From Streptomyces griseoluteus (GTDB lineage Bacteria > Actinomycetota > Actinomycetes > Streptomycetales > Streptomycetaceae): a stretch of DNA of 64,000 bases. Every line of letters begins with the position of its first letter. Within the stretch, counting starts at the first letter, position 1. This document shows, one piece after another, positions 10,828 through 19,800 of this stretch. The DNA lies in NCBI GenBank assembly GCA_000717735.1, contig JOBE01000034.1:1-64000 (forward strand). Direction: 5' to 3'. Made by a program: the position numbers and the translations under genes. A model generated the notes under the pieces. That model ran no database searches and was not told where the DNA came from. It saw only the letters and a list, made by a program, of their open reading frames with translations.

Positions 10828-12963
10828 ATGGAACCGACCGAGAGCGCCGCCCCGGTCGCACGGCCGTACGGCCGTGTGGTCTCCCTGGGCTTCACCTCCC
10901 GGCTGCCCGCAGCCGTGGTGGGCATCGCCGCCGTCGTGCTCGTCGCGGGGCTCCAGCGGGCCCTGAGCACCGGCCACGGACTCTTCCCCGCCGGGGTGGT
11001 CGGCTGGTCCCTCGCCGTCCTCACCGGCCTCATCGTCGGCCATCTGGTCGCCCTCGGCCGCGACCGCTGGTGGGGCGGCACGGGCTCCGGCGCCGCCCTC
11101 ACCCTCGCCGTCCTGCTGCTGTACGGCTGGGTGCCCGCCGGACTCGTCTCGCTGACCGTCGTCGCCCTGGTCGGCGCCGCCCGCAGGCACCGCTGGCGCC
11201 AGGGCCTGCTGCACGGCGCCGCCGACGTCATCGGAGTCGCCGCCGCCGCCCTCGTCCTCGCCGTCTTCGGAGACGTACCCAGCGTCGAACAGCCCTGGCA
11301 GCCCCTCGACTGGACGATCGGGGACCTCCCGGAAGTCGTGCTCGCCGCGGCCACCTACCTCGTGGTGACCCGCCTCCTCCTGTGGTACACGCTCGCGCCC
11401 CAGGGCCGCGGACTGCCCACGGTCGCCCGCACCGCCCTCCTCCGGCAAGGCCTCGTCGCCGTCGCCCTCCTCGGCATCACCCCGCTGATCTGCGTCGTCG
11501 CCGTCAGCAGACCGGTCCTGCTGCCGCTCTTCGCCGTCCCCCTCATCGCCCTCGACTCCACCCTGTGGATCGCCCGCGCCCGCGCGGAGGAACAGCTGCG
11601 CGACCCGCTGACCGGGCTGCCCAACCGCCAGTGGCTCCTGGAGCGGGCCTGGACCGCCCTGGAGGAGGCCGAGGGCCAGGGAGCCCGCGCCGCCCTCGTC
11701 CTGATCGACCTCGATCGCTTCCGATCGGTCAACGACACGCTCGGACACCTCGCGGGCGACCGGCTGCTCCTCCAGATCGCCGAACGGCTCCGCCTCGCTC
11801 TGCCCCGCGGCGCCGAGGCCGCCCGGCTCGGCGGCGACGAGTTCGCCGTCCTGCTGCCCACCGCCGACTCCACCACCAGCGCCCAGCGCGTCGCCCGCCA
11901 CCTCGTCGCCGAGCTCTCCTCCCCGCTCGACCTCGACGGGCTCACCCTCGTCCTGGAGGCCAGCGCCGGCGTCGCCGTCTTCCCCGACCACGCCCTCGAC
12001 GCCGAAGGGCTTCTTCGCCGCGCCGACGTCGCCATGTACCAGGCCAAGCGGGACCGCACCGGCGTCGAGGTCTACGAGTCCAAGCGCGACTCCAACACGC
12101 CGGACCGGCTCGGCCTCCTCGGCGACCTGCGCCGCGCCCTCGACGCGGGCGAGGTCGAACTGCACTACCAGCCCAAGGTCCGCTTCGACGGCCAGGTCGC
12201 GGGCCTCGAAGCCCTCGTCCGCTGGGTGCACCCCGAGCGCGGAAAGGTCCCGCCCGACGAGTTCATCGCCATCGCCGAGTCCTCGGGACTGATGCCCCAC
12301 CTCACCGAGTACGTCCTGGAGACCGCCCTCGCCCAGGTCGCCCGCTGGCGCGCCCAGGGGCTCAACGTCCCGGTCGCCGTCAACGTCTCGCCGCGCGACG
12401 TGCACACCCCCGGGTTCGCGGGCGCCGTCGCCGCCCGGCTGGCCCGCCACGGCGTCCCGGCCGGAGCGCTCCAGCTGGAGATAACGGAGCACGTGCTCCT
12501 TGAGGACCCCCAGCGGGCCGCCGACACGCTCAACGGCCTCACCGGCCACGGCGTCAAGATGTCCCTCGACGACTTCGGCACCGGGTACTCCTCCCTCGTC
12601 CATCTGCGCAGGCTCCCCGTCAGCGAGCTGAAGATCGACCGCTCCTTCGTCGCCCGGCTCGCCGTCGACACCGAGGACGCCGAGATCGTCCGCTGCACCG
12701 TCGACCTCGCCCACTCCCTCGGCCTCCTCGTCGTCGCCGAGGGCGTGGAGGACGACGAGACCTGGGAACGCCTGCGTGACCTGGGCTGCGACGCCGTCCA
12801 GGGCTGGCTGGTCGCCGCCGCGATGCCGCCCGTCGAGGCGACCGCCTGGCTCCTGGCCCGCGGCGAGCACGGCTGGCGCCGCCCCGCCGACATCGCCGCC
12901 CAGGCCGAGCTCGACCAGGCCGCGGGCCGGCTCGACCAGCCCTCCGGCCAGGTCGTCCCGTAG
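10828..12963 (+). CDS. rmdB: membrane GGDEF-EAL c-di-GMP enzyme, RmdB-like
   Basis: 711-aa membrane protein with both c-di-GMP domains. Residues about 20-250 are a multi-helix membrane sensor region. The GGDEF domain has [16 protein letters not shown] and an intact GGDEF motif at 335-339. The inhibitory site reads RGAE instead of RxxD. The EAL domain has EAL at 461-463, a [10 protein letters not shown] metal loop and an EGVED motif, all expected for activity. The ATG at 10828 follows GAGAGGGACGGG. The position between ligA and gatC matches S. coelicolor RmdB (SCO5495), a phosphodiesterase linked to colony development; that assignment is by order and architecture. Confidence 0.85.
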   Translation: MEPTESAAPVARPYGRVVSLGFTSRLPAAVVGIAAVVLVAGLQRALSTGHGLFPAGVVGWSLAVLTGLIVGHLVALGRDRWWGGTGSGAALTLAVLLLYGWVPAGLVSLTVVALVGAARRHRWRQGLLHGAADVIGVAAAALVLAVFGDVPSVEQPWQPLDWTIGDLPEVVLAAATYLVVTRLLLWYTLAPQGRGLPTVARTALLRQGLVAVALLGITPLICVVAVSRPVLLPLFAVPLIALDSTLWIARARAEEQLRDPLTGLPNRQWLLERAWTALEEAEGQGARAALVLIDLDRFRSVNDTLGHLAGDRLLLQIAERLRLALPRGAEAARLGGDEFAVLLPTADSTTSAQRVARHLVAELSSPLDLDGLTLVLEASAGVAVFPDHALDAEGLLRRADVAMYQAKRDRTGVEVYESKRDSNTPDRLGLLGDLRRALDAGEVELHYQPKVRFDGQVAGLEALVRWVHPERGKVPPDEFIAIAESSGLMPHLTEYVLETALAQVARWRAQGLNVPVAVNVSPRDVHTPGFAGAVAARLARHGVPAGALQLEITEHVLLEDPQRAADTLNGLTGHGVKMSLDDFGTGYSSLVHLRRLPVSELKIDRSFVARLAVDTEDAEIVRCTVDLAHSLGLLVVAEGVEDDETWERLRDLGCDAVQGWLVAAAMPPVEATAWLLARGEHGWRRPADIAAQAELDQAAGRLDQPSGQVVP

Positions 12964-13019
12964 GACGGCCCCGCCCGGCACGCGGACGCCGGGCAAACCG
13001 TTTCACGGGCAGCGGCACC

Positions 13020-13038
13020 GGCCCCATAGGATGGGGCC
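13020..13038 (+). promoter_or_regulatory. palindrome with embedded -10 box before gatC
   Basis: ggccccat (13020-13027) and atggggcc (13031-13038) form a perfect 8-bp inverted repeat with a 3-base loop. The centre reads TAGGAT (13027-13032), a good -10 hexamer, 37 bases before gatC. It could be a promoter with an overlapping operator, or a terminator for the GGDEF-EAL gene. Confidence 0.4.
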
Positions 13039-13069
13039 ACACCATCAAGCTCACCCCGTGAGGATCCGC

Positions 13070-13366
13070 ATGCCTGGCATCACGCGCGAGGAGGTCGCCC
13101 ACCTCGCACGGCTGGCGCGTCTGGAGCTGAAGGGCGAAGAACTCGATCACTTCGCCGGCCAGCTCGACGACATCATCGGCGCGGTCGCCCGCGTCTCCGA
13201 GGTCGCCGACCAAGACGTACCGCCGACCTCCCACCCGCTGCCGCTGACCAACGTCATGCGCGCGGACGAGGTCCGTCCGTCGCTCACCCCCGAGCAGGCG
13301 CTCTCCGGCGCCCCGGCCCAGGAGCAGCAGCGTTTCAAGGTGCCGCAGATCCTGGGGGAGGACTAA
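13070..13366 (+). CDS. gatC: Asp-tRNA(Asn)/Glu-tRNA(Gln) amidotransferase subunit GatC
   Basis: 98-aa small subunit that stabilises GatA and clamps it to GatB. It begins with the typical [17 protein letters not shown] helix and ends with the family's VPQIL segment. Five bases separate it from gatA, whose ribosome site GGGAGGA overlaps the gatC stop. The start ATG at 13070 gives the normal family length. Confidence 0.95.
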   Translation: MPGITREEVAHLARLARLELKGEELDHFAGQLDDIIGAVARVSEVADQDVPPTSHPLPLTNVMRADEVRPSLTPEQALSGAPAQEQQRFKVPQILGED

Positions 13367-13371
13367 CAGTC

Positions 13372-14868
13372 ATGACGGACAACATCATCAAGCTCACCGC
13401 GGCCGAGATCGCCCGCAGGATCGCCGCAGGCGACCTGACGGCCGTCGAGGTCACCGAGGCACACCTCGCCCGCATCGAGGCCGTCGACGAGAAGGTCCAC
13501 GCCTTCCTGCACGTCGACCGTGAGGGCGCACTCGCCCAGGCCCGCGCCGTGGACGAGAAGCGTGCCCGCGGCGAGAAGCTCGGCCCGCTCGCCGGTGTGC
13601 CGCTCGCGCTCAAGGACATCTTCACCACCGTCGGCATGCCGACGACCGTGGGTTCGAAGATCCTGGAGGGCTGGATCCCGCCGTACGACGCGACCCTGGT
13701 CAAGAACCTCAAGGCCGCCGACGTCGTCATCCTCGGCAAGACCAACATGGACGAGTTCGCGATGGGCTCCTCCACGGAGAACAGCGCGTACGGCCCCACC
13801 GGAAACCCCTGGGACCTGACCCGGATCCCCGGCGGCTCGGGCGGCGGTTCCTCCGCCGCGCTCGCCGCGTACGAGGCCCCCCTCGCCATCGGCACGGACA
13901 CCGGCGGCTCCATCCGCCAGCCCGCCGCCGTCACCGGCACCGTGGGCGTCAAGCCGACCTACGGCGGCGTCTCCCGCTACGGCATGGTGGCCTTCTCGTC
14001 CTCCCTCGACCAGGGCGGTCCCTGCGCCCGTACGGTCCTGGACGCGGCCCTCCTCCACGAGGCCATCGCCGGGCACGACCCGCTCGACTCGACCTCCATC
14101 GACGCCCCGGTCCCGCCGGTCGTCGAGGCGGCCCTGAGCGGCTCCGTCGGCGGCATGCGCGTCGGCGTCGTCAAGCAGTTCCGCGGCGAGGGCTACCAGG
14201 CCGGTGTCGTGCAGCGCTTCGACGAGTCCGTCGAGCTGCTCAGGGCGCTGGGCGCCGAGATCGTCGAGCTGGACTGCCCGACCTTCGACCTCGCCCTTTC
14301 GGCGTACTACCTGATCGCGCCGTCCGAGTGCTCCTCGAACCTGGCCCGCTTCGACGCCATGCGCTACGGCCTGCGGGTCGGCGACGACGGCACGCGGTCC
14401 GCCGAGGACGTCACCGCCCTCACCCGTGAGGCCGGCTTCGGCGACGAGGTCAAGCGCCGCATCATCCTCGGTACGTACGCGCTCAGCTCCGGCTACTACG
14501 ACGCGTACTACGGCTCGGCCCAGAAGGTCCGCACGCTCATCACCCGCGAGTTCGAGAAGGCCTTCGAGGAGGTGGACGTGATCGTCTCCCCGACGACGCC
14601 CACCACCGCCTTCCCGATCGGCGAGCGCGCCGACGACCCGATGGCGATGTACCTCGCGGACCTGTGCACCATCCCGACCAACCTGGCCGGCAACGCCGCC
14701 ATGTCGCTGCCCTGCGGCCTGGCGCCGGAGGACGGTCTGCCGGTCGGCCTGCAGATCATCGCTCCCGCCATGAAGGACGACCGGCTGTACAAGGTCGGCG
14801 CCGCCGTCGAGGCCGCGTTCGTGGAAAAGTGGGGGCATCCGCTGCTTGAGGAGGCTCCGTCGCTGTGA
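13372..14868 (+). CDS. gatA: Asp-tRNA(Asn)/Glu-tRNA(Gln) amidotransferase subunit GatA
   Basis: 498-aa amidase subunit that hydrolyses glutamine and passes ammonia to GatB, converting mischarged Glu-tRNA(Gln) to Gln-tRNA(Gln). The Ser-cisSer-Lys triad is visible: Lys81 in ALKDIF, the Ser-rich loop GGSGGGSS near 157-161, and the nucleophile Ser180 in DTGGSIRQ. The length is normal. The 3' end overlaps the start of the next small gene by four bases (GTGA), which implies coupled translation. Confidence 0.96.
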   Translation: MTDNIIKLTAAEIARRIAAGDLTAVEVTEAHLARIEAVDEKVHAFLHVDREGALAQARAVDEKRARGEKLGPLAGVPLALKDIFTTVGMPTTVGSKILEGWIPPYDATLVKNLKAADVVILGKTNMDEFAMGSSTENSAYGPTGNPWDLTRIPGGSGGGSSAALAAYEAPLAIGTDTGGSIRQPAAVTGTVGVKPTYGGVSRYGMVAFSSSLDQGGPCARTVLDAALLHEAIAGHDPLDSTSIDAPVPPVVEAALSGSVGGMRVGVVKQFRGEGYQAGVVQRFDESVELLRALGAEIVELDCPTFDLALSAYYLIAPSECSSNLARFDAMRYGLRVGDDGTRSAEDVTALTREAGFGDEVKRRIILGTYALSSGYYDAYYGSAQKVRTLITREFEKAFEEVDVIVSPTTPTTAFPIGERADDPMAMYLADLCTIPTNLAGNAAMSLPCGLAPEDGLPVGLQIIAPAMKDDRLYKVGAAVEAAFVEKWGHPLLEEAPSL

Positions 14869-15107
14869 GTGCCATGGCAAAGAAGGCCAAGAACTTCAAG
14901 AAGTCGAAGACCGGCGTCTACGTCTCGCTGGCCACCACCGCGTTCGGCGCGGTCAGCGTCGCCAAGCAGGCCAAGATGGCCCGCAACGACGGCGACATGC
15001 TGCGGCTCGTCGACGCCGCGGTGTCCGCCGCCGCCATCGTTACCGGCCTGGCGATCCTCTACCGGGAGCTGAAGCGCCTGGGCGACGACGACGTCCTGCT
15101 GGGCTGA
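14865..15107 (+). CDS. small conserved membrane protein between gatA and gatB
   Basis: 80-aa protein with a basic N terminus ([11 protein letters not shown]) and one or two hydrophobic segments (about residues 20-33 and 48-68). I do not recognise a function. GTG 14865 is favoured over ATG 14874 because GGAGG at 14850-14854 is correctly spaced for the GTG and the GTGA overlap couples it to gatA. It sits inside the gatCAB operon with 16 bases to gatB. I recall similar proteins here in other streptomycetes, which would suggest selection, but this was not searched. Confidence 0.75.
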   Translation: MSAMAKKAKNFKKSKTGVYVSLATTAFGAVSVAKQAKMARNDGDMLRLVDAAVSAAAIVTGLAILYRELKRLGDDDVLLG

Positions 15108-15123
15108 GAGGGAAAGTCTCACC

Positions 15124-16635
15124 GTGACTGTCACTGAACTGCTGTCGTACGAAGCGGCGCTTGCCGAGTACGACCCCGTCATGGGCCTCGAGGTCCATGT
15201 CGAGCTCGGCACCCGGACGAAGATGTTCTGCGGCTGCTCGACCGAGCTGGGCGCGGAGCCGAACTCGCAGACCTGCCCGACCTGCCTCGGCATGCCCGGC
15301 TCGCTGCCCGTCGTCAACGCGATCGGCGTCGAGTCCGCCATCAAGATCGGCCTCGCGCTGCACTGCGAGATCGCCGAGTGGTGCCGCTTCGCCCGGAAGA
15401 ACTACTTCTATCCGGACATGCCGAAGAACTTCCAGACCTCCCAGTACGACGAGCCGATCGCCTTCAACGGCTACCTGGACGTCCAGCTGGAGGACGGCGA
15501 GATCTTCCGCGTGGAGATCGAGCGCGCCCACATGGAGGAGGACACCGGCAAGTCGCTGCACGTCGGCGGCGCGACCGGTCGCATCCACGGCGCCTCGCAC
15601 TCCCTGCTCGACTACAACCGGGCGGGCATCCCGCTCATCGAGATCGTCACCAAGCCGATCGAGGGCGCGGGCGAGCGGGCCCCCGAGGTCGCCAAGGCGT
15701 ACGTCGCCGAGCTGCGCGAGCTGATCCGCGCCCTCGGTGTGTCCGACGCGCGCATGGACAAGGGCCAGATGCGCTGCGACGTGAACCTGTCGCTGCGCCC
15801 CCACGGCACCAAGACCTTCGGCACCCGCTCGGAGACGAAGAACGTCAACTCGCTCCGTTCGGTGGAGCGGGCGGCGCGCTTCGAGATCCAGCGCCACGCG
15901 GCCGTGCTCACCTCCGGTGGCACGATCGTGCAGGAGACCCGTCACTTCCACGAGGACGACGGCTCCACCACCTCCGGCCGCATCAAGGACAACGCCGAGG
16001 ACTACCGGTACTTCCCGGAGCCCGACCTGGTGCCGGTGGCCCCCGCCCGCGAGTGGGTCGAGGAGCTCCGCAAGGGCCTTCCCGAGCTGCCGCGCGTGCG
16101 CCGCAACCGGCTGCGCGAGGAGTGGGGCGTGTCCGAGCTGGACATGCAGTCCATCCTCAACGCGGGCGCGGTCGACGCGATCGTCGCCACGATCGAGGCG
16201 GGCGCCGACGCGGCCTCGGCCCGCAAGTGGTGGATGGGCGAGCTGGCCCGTAACGCCAACGAGCAGGGCGTCTCCCTGGAGGAGCTGGCGATCACGCCGG
16301 CGGACGTGGCCCGGGTCTCGGCCCTGGTCGCCTCCGGCGACCTCAACGACAAGCTGGCCCGCCAGGTCATCGAGGGCGTTCTCGCCGGCGAGGGCACCCC
16401 GGACGCGGTCGTCGAGAAGCGCGGTCTGAAGGTCGTCTCCGACGACGGCGCGCTCGGCACGGCGGTCGACGAGGCCATCGCGGGCAACGCGGCCATCGCG
16501 GACAAGATCCGCGGCGGCAAGGTCGCGGCGGTCGGCGCCCTGGTCGGCGCGGTCATGAAGGCCACCAGGGGCCAGGCGGACGCGGCGAAGGTCAAGGACC
16601 TGATCCTGGAGAAGCTGGGCGTCAGCGAGGGCTGA
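15124..16635 (+). CDS. gatB: Asp-tRNA(Asn)/Glu-tRNA(Gln) amidotransferase subunit GatB
   Basis: 503-aa subunit that binds and phosphorylates the mischarged tRNA and receives ammonia from GatA. The family signature [13 protein letters not shown] lies near residues 160-172. Zinc-type cysteines are visible near the N terminus (FCGCSTE ... CPTCLG). The C-terminal helical and tail (YqeY-like) domains are complete. The start is GTG 15124 after GAGAGGGAAA. A strong 16-bp terminator hairpin follows 24 bases after the stop, closing the gatCAB transcript. Confidence 0.96.
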   Translation: MTVTELLSYEAALAEYDPVMGLEVHVELGTRTKMFCGCSTELGAEPNSQTCPTCLGMPGSLPVVNAIGVESAIKIGLALHCEIAEWCRFARKNYFYPDMPKNFQTSQYDEPIAFNGYLDVQLEDGEIFRVEIERAHMEEDTGKSLHVGGATGRIHGASHSLLDYNRAGIPLIEIVTKPIEGAGERAPEVAKAYVAELRELIRALGVSDARMDKGQMRCDVNLSLRPHGTKTFGTRSETKNVNSLRSVERAARFEIQRHAAVLTSGGTIVQETRHFHEDDGSTTSGRIKDNAEDYRYFPEPDLVPVAPAREWVEELRKGLPELPRVRRNRLREEWGVSELDMQSILNAGAVDAIVATIEAGADAASARKWWMGELARNANEQGVSLEELAITPADVARVSALVASGDLNDKLARQVIEGVLAGEGTPDAVVEKRGLKVVSDDGALGTAVDEAIAGNAAIADKIRGGKVAAVGALVGAVMKATRGQADAAKVKDLILEKLGVSEG

Positions 16636-16659
16636 TCCCGCTTCCCGTACGCGTACGAG

Positions 16660-16698
16660 GGCGGCCCCCCACCGGAACTCCGGTGGGGGGCCGCCTTT
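16660..16698 (+). terminator. strong terminator of the gatCAB operon
   Basis: A perfect 16-bp stem (16660-16675 against 16680-16695) with a 4-base loop aact, followed by TTT. This is the strongest simple hairpin in the first 20 kb. Confidence 0.9.
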
Positions 16699-16699
16699 C

Positions 16700-16924
16700 G
16701 GCCCGACCCGGGCCACCCTGCTGTGCGCGCTGGCCGACGGTGTCGCGACCACGGGCCGGCTCGCCCGTCGCGCGGCCACCGCGCCGAACGCCGGCCGACA
16801 CATCACGGCCTTGCGGGAGGCGGCGCTGGTGGCCGGCCAACGCCACCGCAACGTGACGCTCCACTCGGTCACCGACCTCGGCCTCGCCCTCCTGGAGGGC
16901 GGAAGCCCGCGCATCCCCGCCTAG
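16700..16924 (+). pseudogene. remnant of an ArsR-type winged-helix regulator
   Basis: A frame ending with TAG at 16922-16924 encodes about 70 residues that look like the C-terminal winged helix of an ArsR-family regulator: ATLLCALADGVATTGRLARR, then a recognition helix region and LHSVTDLGLALLEGG. No start codon or N-terminal half exists; the frame runs straight back into the gatB terminator. It is best read as a gene truncated by rearrangement at the terminator. It marks the left edge of the accessory block that follows. Confidence 0.6.
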
Positions 16925-17007
16925 GAGTCCGACCCCGACGCGGGCGCCGCCTTCGTCGCCGCACGTTCGTCCGGTGCGAGTTTCGCCCGCGGTGGGCGGT
17001 GGGCTCC

Positions 17008-17013
17008 TATGCT
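17008..17013 (+). promoter_or_regulatory. -10 box of the EACC1 gene (leaderless)
   Basis: TATGCT ends six bases before ATG 17020, the spacing seen at several other genes in this window. No -35 is evident, so an alternative sigma factor or an activator may be needed. Confidence 0.4.
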
Positions 17014-17019
17014 GCCGGT

Positions 17020-17391
17020 ATGAAGATCTCGCTGCGCTGTGACGGTGACTCGGTCGAGGACGAACTGCGTTCCCTCGCCGCTTGGTTGGAAGCCGATCGG
17101 GCCGTACGCCGACACGTAAGGGCCGAGCTCGGCAGTGCGCTTCCCGTCATACCCGGACAGCAGGGAGACGGCATCGACATCCTCTCCCTCGTTCTGAGCA
17201 GCGGCCTCAGTACGGCGTCGTTGGCGGCCGCGCTCGCCTCCTGGCGGGGCACCCGTCCCAAGCCGCCGACTCTCGTCGTGGAGCGGCCGGACGGTACGCG
17301 CGTCGAGATCAGCGGGCAGTCCCTGGAGGAGTCGGAGAAGCTGATGCGCAGGCTGCTGGGCGACGGCGAGCAGAACGACACCGCGTCTTGA
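17020..17391 (+). CDS. effector-associated constant component EACC1 protein
   Basis: 123-aa protein that fits the EACC1 family, described in comparative genomics as a constant partner of diverse effectors in actinobacterial conflict systems. The pattern is typical: an N-terminal strand MKISLRCDGD, an ELRSLAAWLEAD helix, a hydrophobic glycine/alanine-rich helix (about 60-75), then a VVERPDGTRVEISG hairpin and a C-terminal helix. Its molecular role is unknown. ATG 17020 is chosen because the longer frame enters the pseudogene region and TATGCT lies just upstream. The stop overlaps the TTG start of the caspase gene by four bases (TTGA), so the two proteins are translationally coupled. Confidence 0.8.
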   Translation: MKISLRCDGDSVEDELRSLAAWLEADRAVRRHVRAELGSALPVIPGQQGDGIDILSLVLSSGLSTASLAAALASWRGTRPKPPTLVVERPDGTRVEISGQSLEESEKLMRRLLGDGEQNDTAS

Positions 17392-19682
17392 CCGAACTGC
17401 CCGATCCGGCCGGGACGCGGGTCCTCCTCATCGGCGCGAGCGAGTTCACATCCCTGGACGGCCTGCCCGCCGTGGCGGGCAATCTCACGCTGCTGCGCGA
17501 GCTGTTCATGAAGAGCTGGAACCTGCCGCCCCGTCACGTCACCGTGGTCGCGAACCCGTCCGTTCCCCGTGACCTGTCGAGGGCCGTCCAGGAGGTGGTC
17601 GACGCGGCCACCGACACCCTGCTCGTCTACTACGCGGGGCACGGCCTGCTCGATCCCCGGACCGGGAAACTGCACCTGGCCACCGAGACGAGCGACCGCG
17701 CGTCGGTCCACGACACCGCCACGCCCTACGAGTGGATCCGCTGGCCGGTCGAGAAGAGCCCGGCCATGCGCCGGATCGTCATCCTCGACTGCTGCTACAG
17801 CGCCCGGGCCTTCGGCGCCCAGTCGGCCGCCGCCGCCCTGGAGGTGGACGGAACCTACCTGCTGGCCGCCGCCGCCGAGACGGCCGTCGCCCTCTCGCCG
17901 CCGGGTGAGCCGCTGACCGCGTTCACCGGTGAGCTGGTCACGCTGATGAAGGAGGGCGTGCCGGGCGGACCCGAGTATCTGGACCTCGACACCCTTTTCA
18001 CCCGGCTCCGCACGCGGCTGGTCACCCGCGACCGTCCGGAGCCGCACCGGCTGTGCCGCAACCAGCTGGGGCAGGCACCCTTCATCCGCAATCCCGCTTA
18101 CATACCGCCGCCCGAGCCGACCCTCGCCGGCGGCGCGCCCCAGGCGCCGGAGCCCCCGCGGACCGATCAGGCCGTCGCCGAGATCTACACGGCCCGCAGC
18201 CTGGCCGACACGCTCCAGGCCATCGCCGACGCCGCCGTCTCCGGATTCGGCTACGAGCTGGCGGCCGTCAACCTCGTCCGCCCCGACGGCGACCTCGTCG
18301 TCGCCGCGCTGGCCGGCAGTCCGGCCGCGGAGGCGCTGCTGACCGGCCGGGTGGGCTCCCGGGCCTCCTGGGAACGGCGGCTGGCGATGGGCGAGGACTG
18401 GGACGGTCTGCGGTTCATCCCGCACACGGAAGGCTGGGTGCTCACCGACGACGACGTGCCTCAGTGGCACACCGAAGGCCCCGTGCCCGAGCAGGAGGGC
18501 GGCTGGCATCCCGAGGACCGGCTCTACGCGCCGATGTACTCGCCCCAGGGCGAGCTGATCGGCGTGATCTCCGTCGACCGCCCGGGTGACGGCCGTCGCC
18601 CGGGCGTCGGAGGCCGGAACGCGCTGCGCACGTACGCCTTCCACTCCGCCATCGCCATCAGCAACGCGCGCCTGCGGGCGAACATGCAGCGGGCGCTGTT
18701 GCGGCTGGAGCGTGAGCAGCAGGCCCTGCGCGCCAGTGAGCAGTCGTTCCGGGAGGCCTTCGAGTACGCGCCGGGTGGTATGGCCATCGCTGAACTGGGT
18801 GGCGACCAGCACGGCAGGCTGCTGCGGACCAACGACGCCCTGTGCCGGCTTCTCGGCCGGCCCGCCTCCCAGCTGCGGCGGTACACCCTCGCCGACCTGG
18901 TGCACCCCGAGGACGTCGGTGTCCTGCTCTCCACCCCGGCCGAGGGCGGGCGGGCCGAGCTGAGGCTCGGGCGCCGCGACGGCTCCTACGTATGGGTCTC
19001 GGTCTCCCATTCCGTCGTCGCCGACACCTCTGACGGGCCGCGCTTCCTCCTGACCCATGTCGAGGACATCGAGGAGCGCAAGCACCGCGAGTACGCGCTG
19101 GAGGAGCGTGCGAGCCGTGACGAACTCACCGGGCTGCTGTCCGAGTCGGAGCTGCGGCTCCGGCTGGGTCGCCAGTTGTGCGAGAACGAGAACCAGAACG
19201 GTGAGACCGCGGCGGAGGCGGAAGCGCGGCCGCAGCCGGCGTACACCTACGATCCGCACCGGCACAAGCGGCTGCCGACCGAACGCGGCTCCACGCTGGC
19301 GCTGCTGCACCTCGGCATCGACGCCTTCAAGGCGTACAACGCCCGCCATGGGCTCGGGGCCGGTGACGCCGCACTGACCGAGATCGCCCACCGGCTCCGG
19401 GAGGAGCTGGCGTCGTGGGACGCGGACGGGGAGGTCGCCCGGATCCGTGGTGACGAGTTCGTCGTCCTCGCCCACGACCTCGATGCCACGAGGGCCGAGG
19501 CGCTGGCGGCCCGTCTGAGAGAGTGCGTCCGGCGCCCGGTCGACGGAGGCGCTGCCTTCGGCGGGGTGGCTCTCGATGCGACGGGCGTCCTCTGCTGGGC
19601 GACCTGCGGAACCTCCGCCGATCAGGTGCTCCGCCGTTCGAAGGAGCTCCTGCACGGCCGGAAGGCGCTGCGTACGGACTGA
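17388..19682 (+). CDS. caspase-GAF-PAS-GGDEF(degenerate) fusion protein
   Basis: 764-aa multidomain protein. Residues 8-235 are a caspase/metacaspase-like peptidase: the catalytic His is in YYAGHGL (His85) and the Cys in LDCCYS (Cys136, with Cys135 beside it). Residues about 260-425 are a GAF domain, 450-570 a PAS domain with PAC end, and 575-760 a GGDEF-like domain. The GAF-PAS-GGDEF part resembles streptomycete CdgB-type cyclases. The signature reads RGDEF (687-691), and the first metal Asp of the DxD loop is Gly (LGIDAF), so cyclase activity is doubtful. The TTG start at 17388 overlaps the EACC1 stop; no ATG or GTG fits. It probably acts as a signal-gated protease effector in a conflict or cell-death system. 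Confidence 0.85.
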   Translation: MTELPDPAGTRVLLIGASEFTSLDGLPAVAGNLTLLRELFMKSWNLPPRHVTVVANPSVPRDLSRAVQEVVDAATDTLLVYYAGHGLLDPRTGKLHLATETSDRASVHDTATPYEWIRWPVEKSPAMRRIVILDCCYSARAFGAQSAAAALEVDGTYLLAAAAETAVALSPPGEPLTAFTGELVTLMKEGVPGGPEYLDLDTLFTRLRTRLVTRDRPEPHRLCRNQLGQAPFIRNPAYIPPPEPTLAGGAPQAPEPPRTDQAVAEIYTARSLADTLQAIADAAVSGFGYELAAVNLVRPDGDLVVAALAGSPAAEALLTGRVGSRASWERRLAMGEDWDGLRFIPHTEGWVLTDDDVPQWHTEGPVPEQEGGWHPEDRLYAPMYSPQGELIGVISVDRPGDGRRPGVGGRNALRTYAFHSAIAISNARLRANMQRALLRLEREQQALRASEQSFREAFEYAPGGMAIAELGGDQHGRLLRTNDALCRLLGRPASQLRRYTLADLVHPEDVGVLLSTPAEGGRAELRLGRRDGSYVWVSVSHSVVADTSDGPRFLLTHVEDIEERKHREYALEERASRDELTGLLSESELRLRLGRQLCENENQNGETAAEAEARPQPAYTYDPHRHKRLPTERGSTLALLHLGIDAFKAYNARHGLGAGDAALTEIAHRLREELASWDADGEVARIRGDEFVVLAHDLDATRAEALAARLRECVRRPVDGGAAFGGVALDATGVLCWATCGTSADQVLRRSKELLHGRKALRTD

Positions 19683-19754
19683 CGGACCGTTCACCACCGC
19701 GCCGTCACGGGGTCTTGTCGGCGTCATCCGGCCTCACTACCGTCCCTCGCGTAC

Positions 19755-19780
19755 CCAATGGCTCGAAGGCGAACCATTGG
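19755..19780. promoter_or_regulatory. inverted repeat upstream of the phospholipase gene
   Basis: ccaatgg (19755-19761) and ccattgg (19774-19780) are perfect 7-bp arms, 12 bases apart, about 20 bases before the TTG start. It is a plausible operator; nothing identifies the regulator. Confidence 0.35.
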
Positions 19781-19800
19781 CCGTCGACTGGAGGTCGGTC

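Noticed and set aside
10531..12996. Long minus-strand open frame (over 800 codons) opposite the rmdB-like gene
   Set aside because: Composition is Gly/Glu/Val/Arg-rich shadow of a high-GC coding strand; it has no domain and the plus-strand gene is certain.
19688..19710. PHO-box-like heptamer gttcacc before the phospholipase C gene
   Set aside because: Only one unit is present; the second 11-base repeat needed for PhoP binding is not there.
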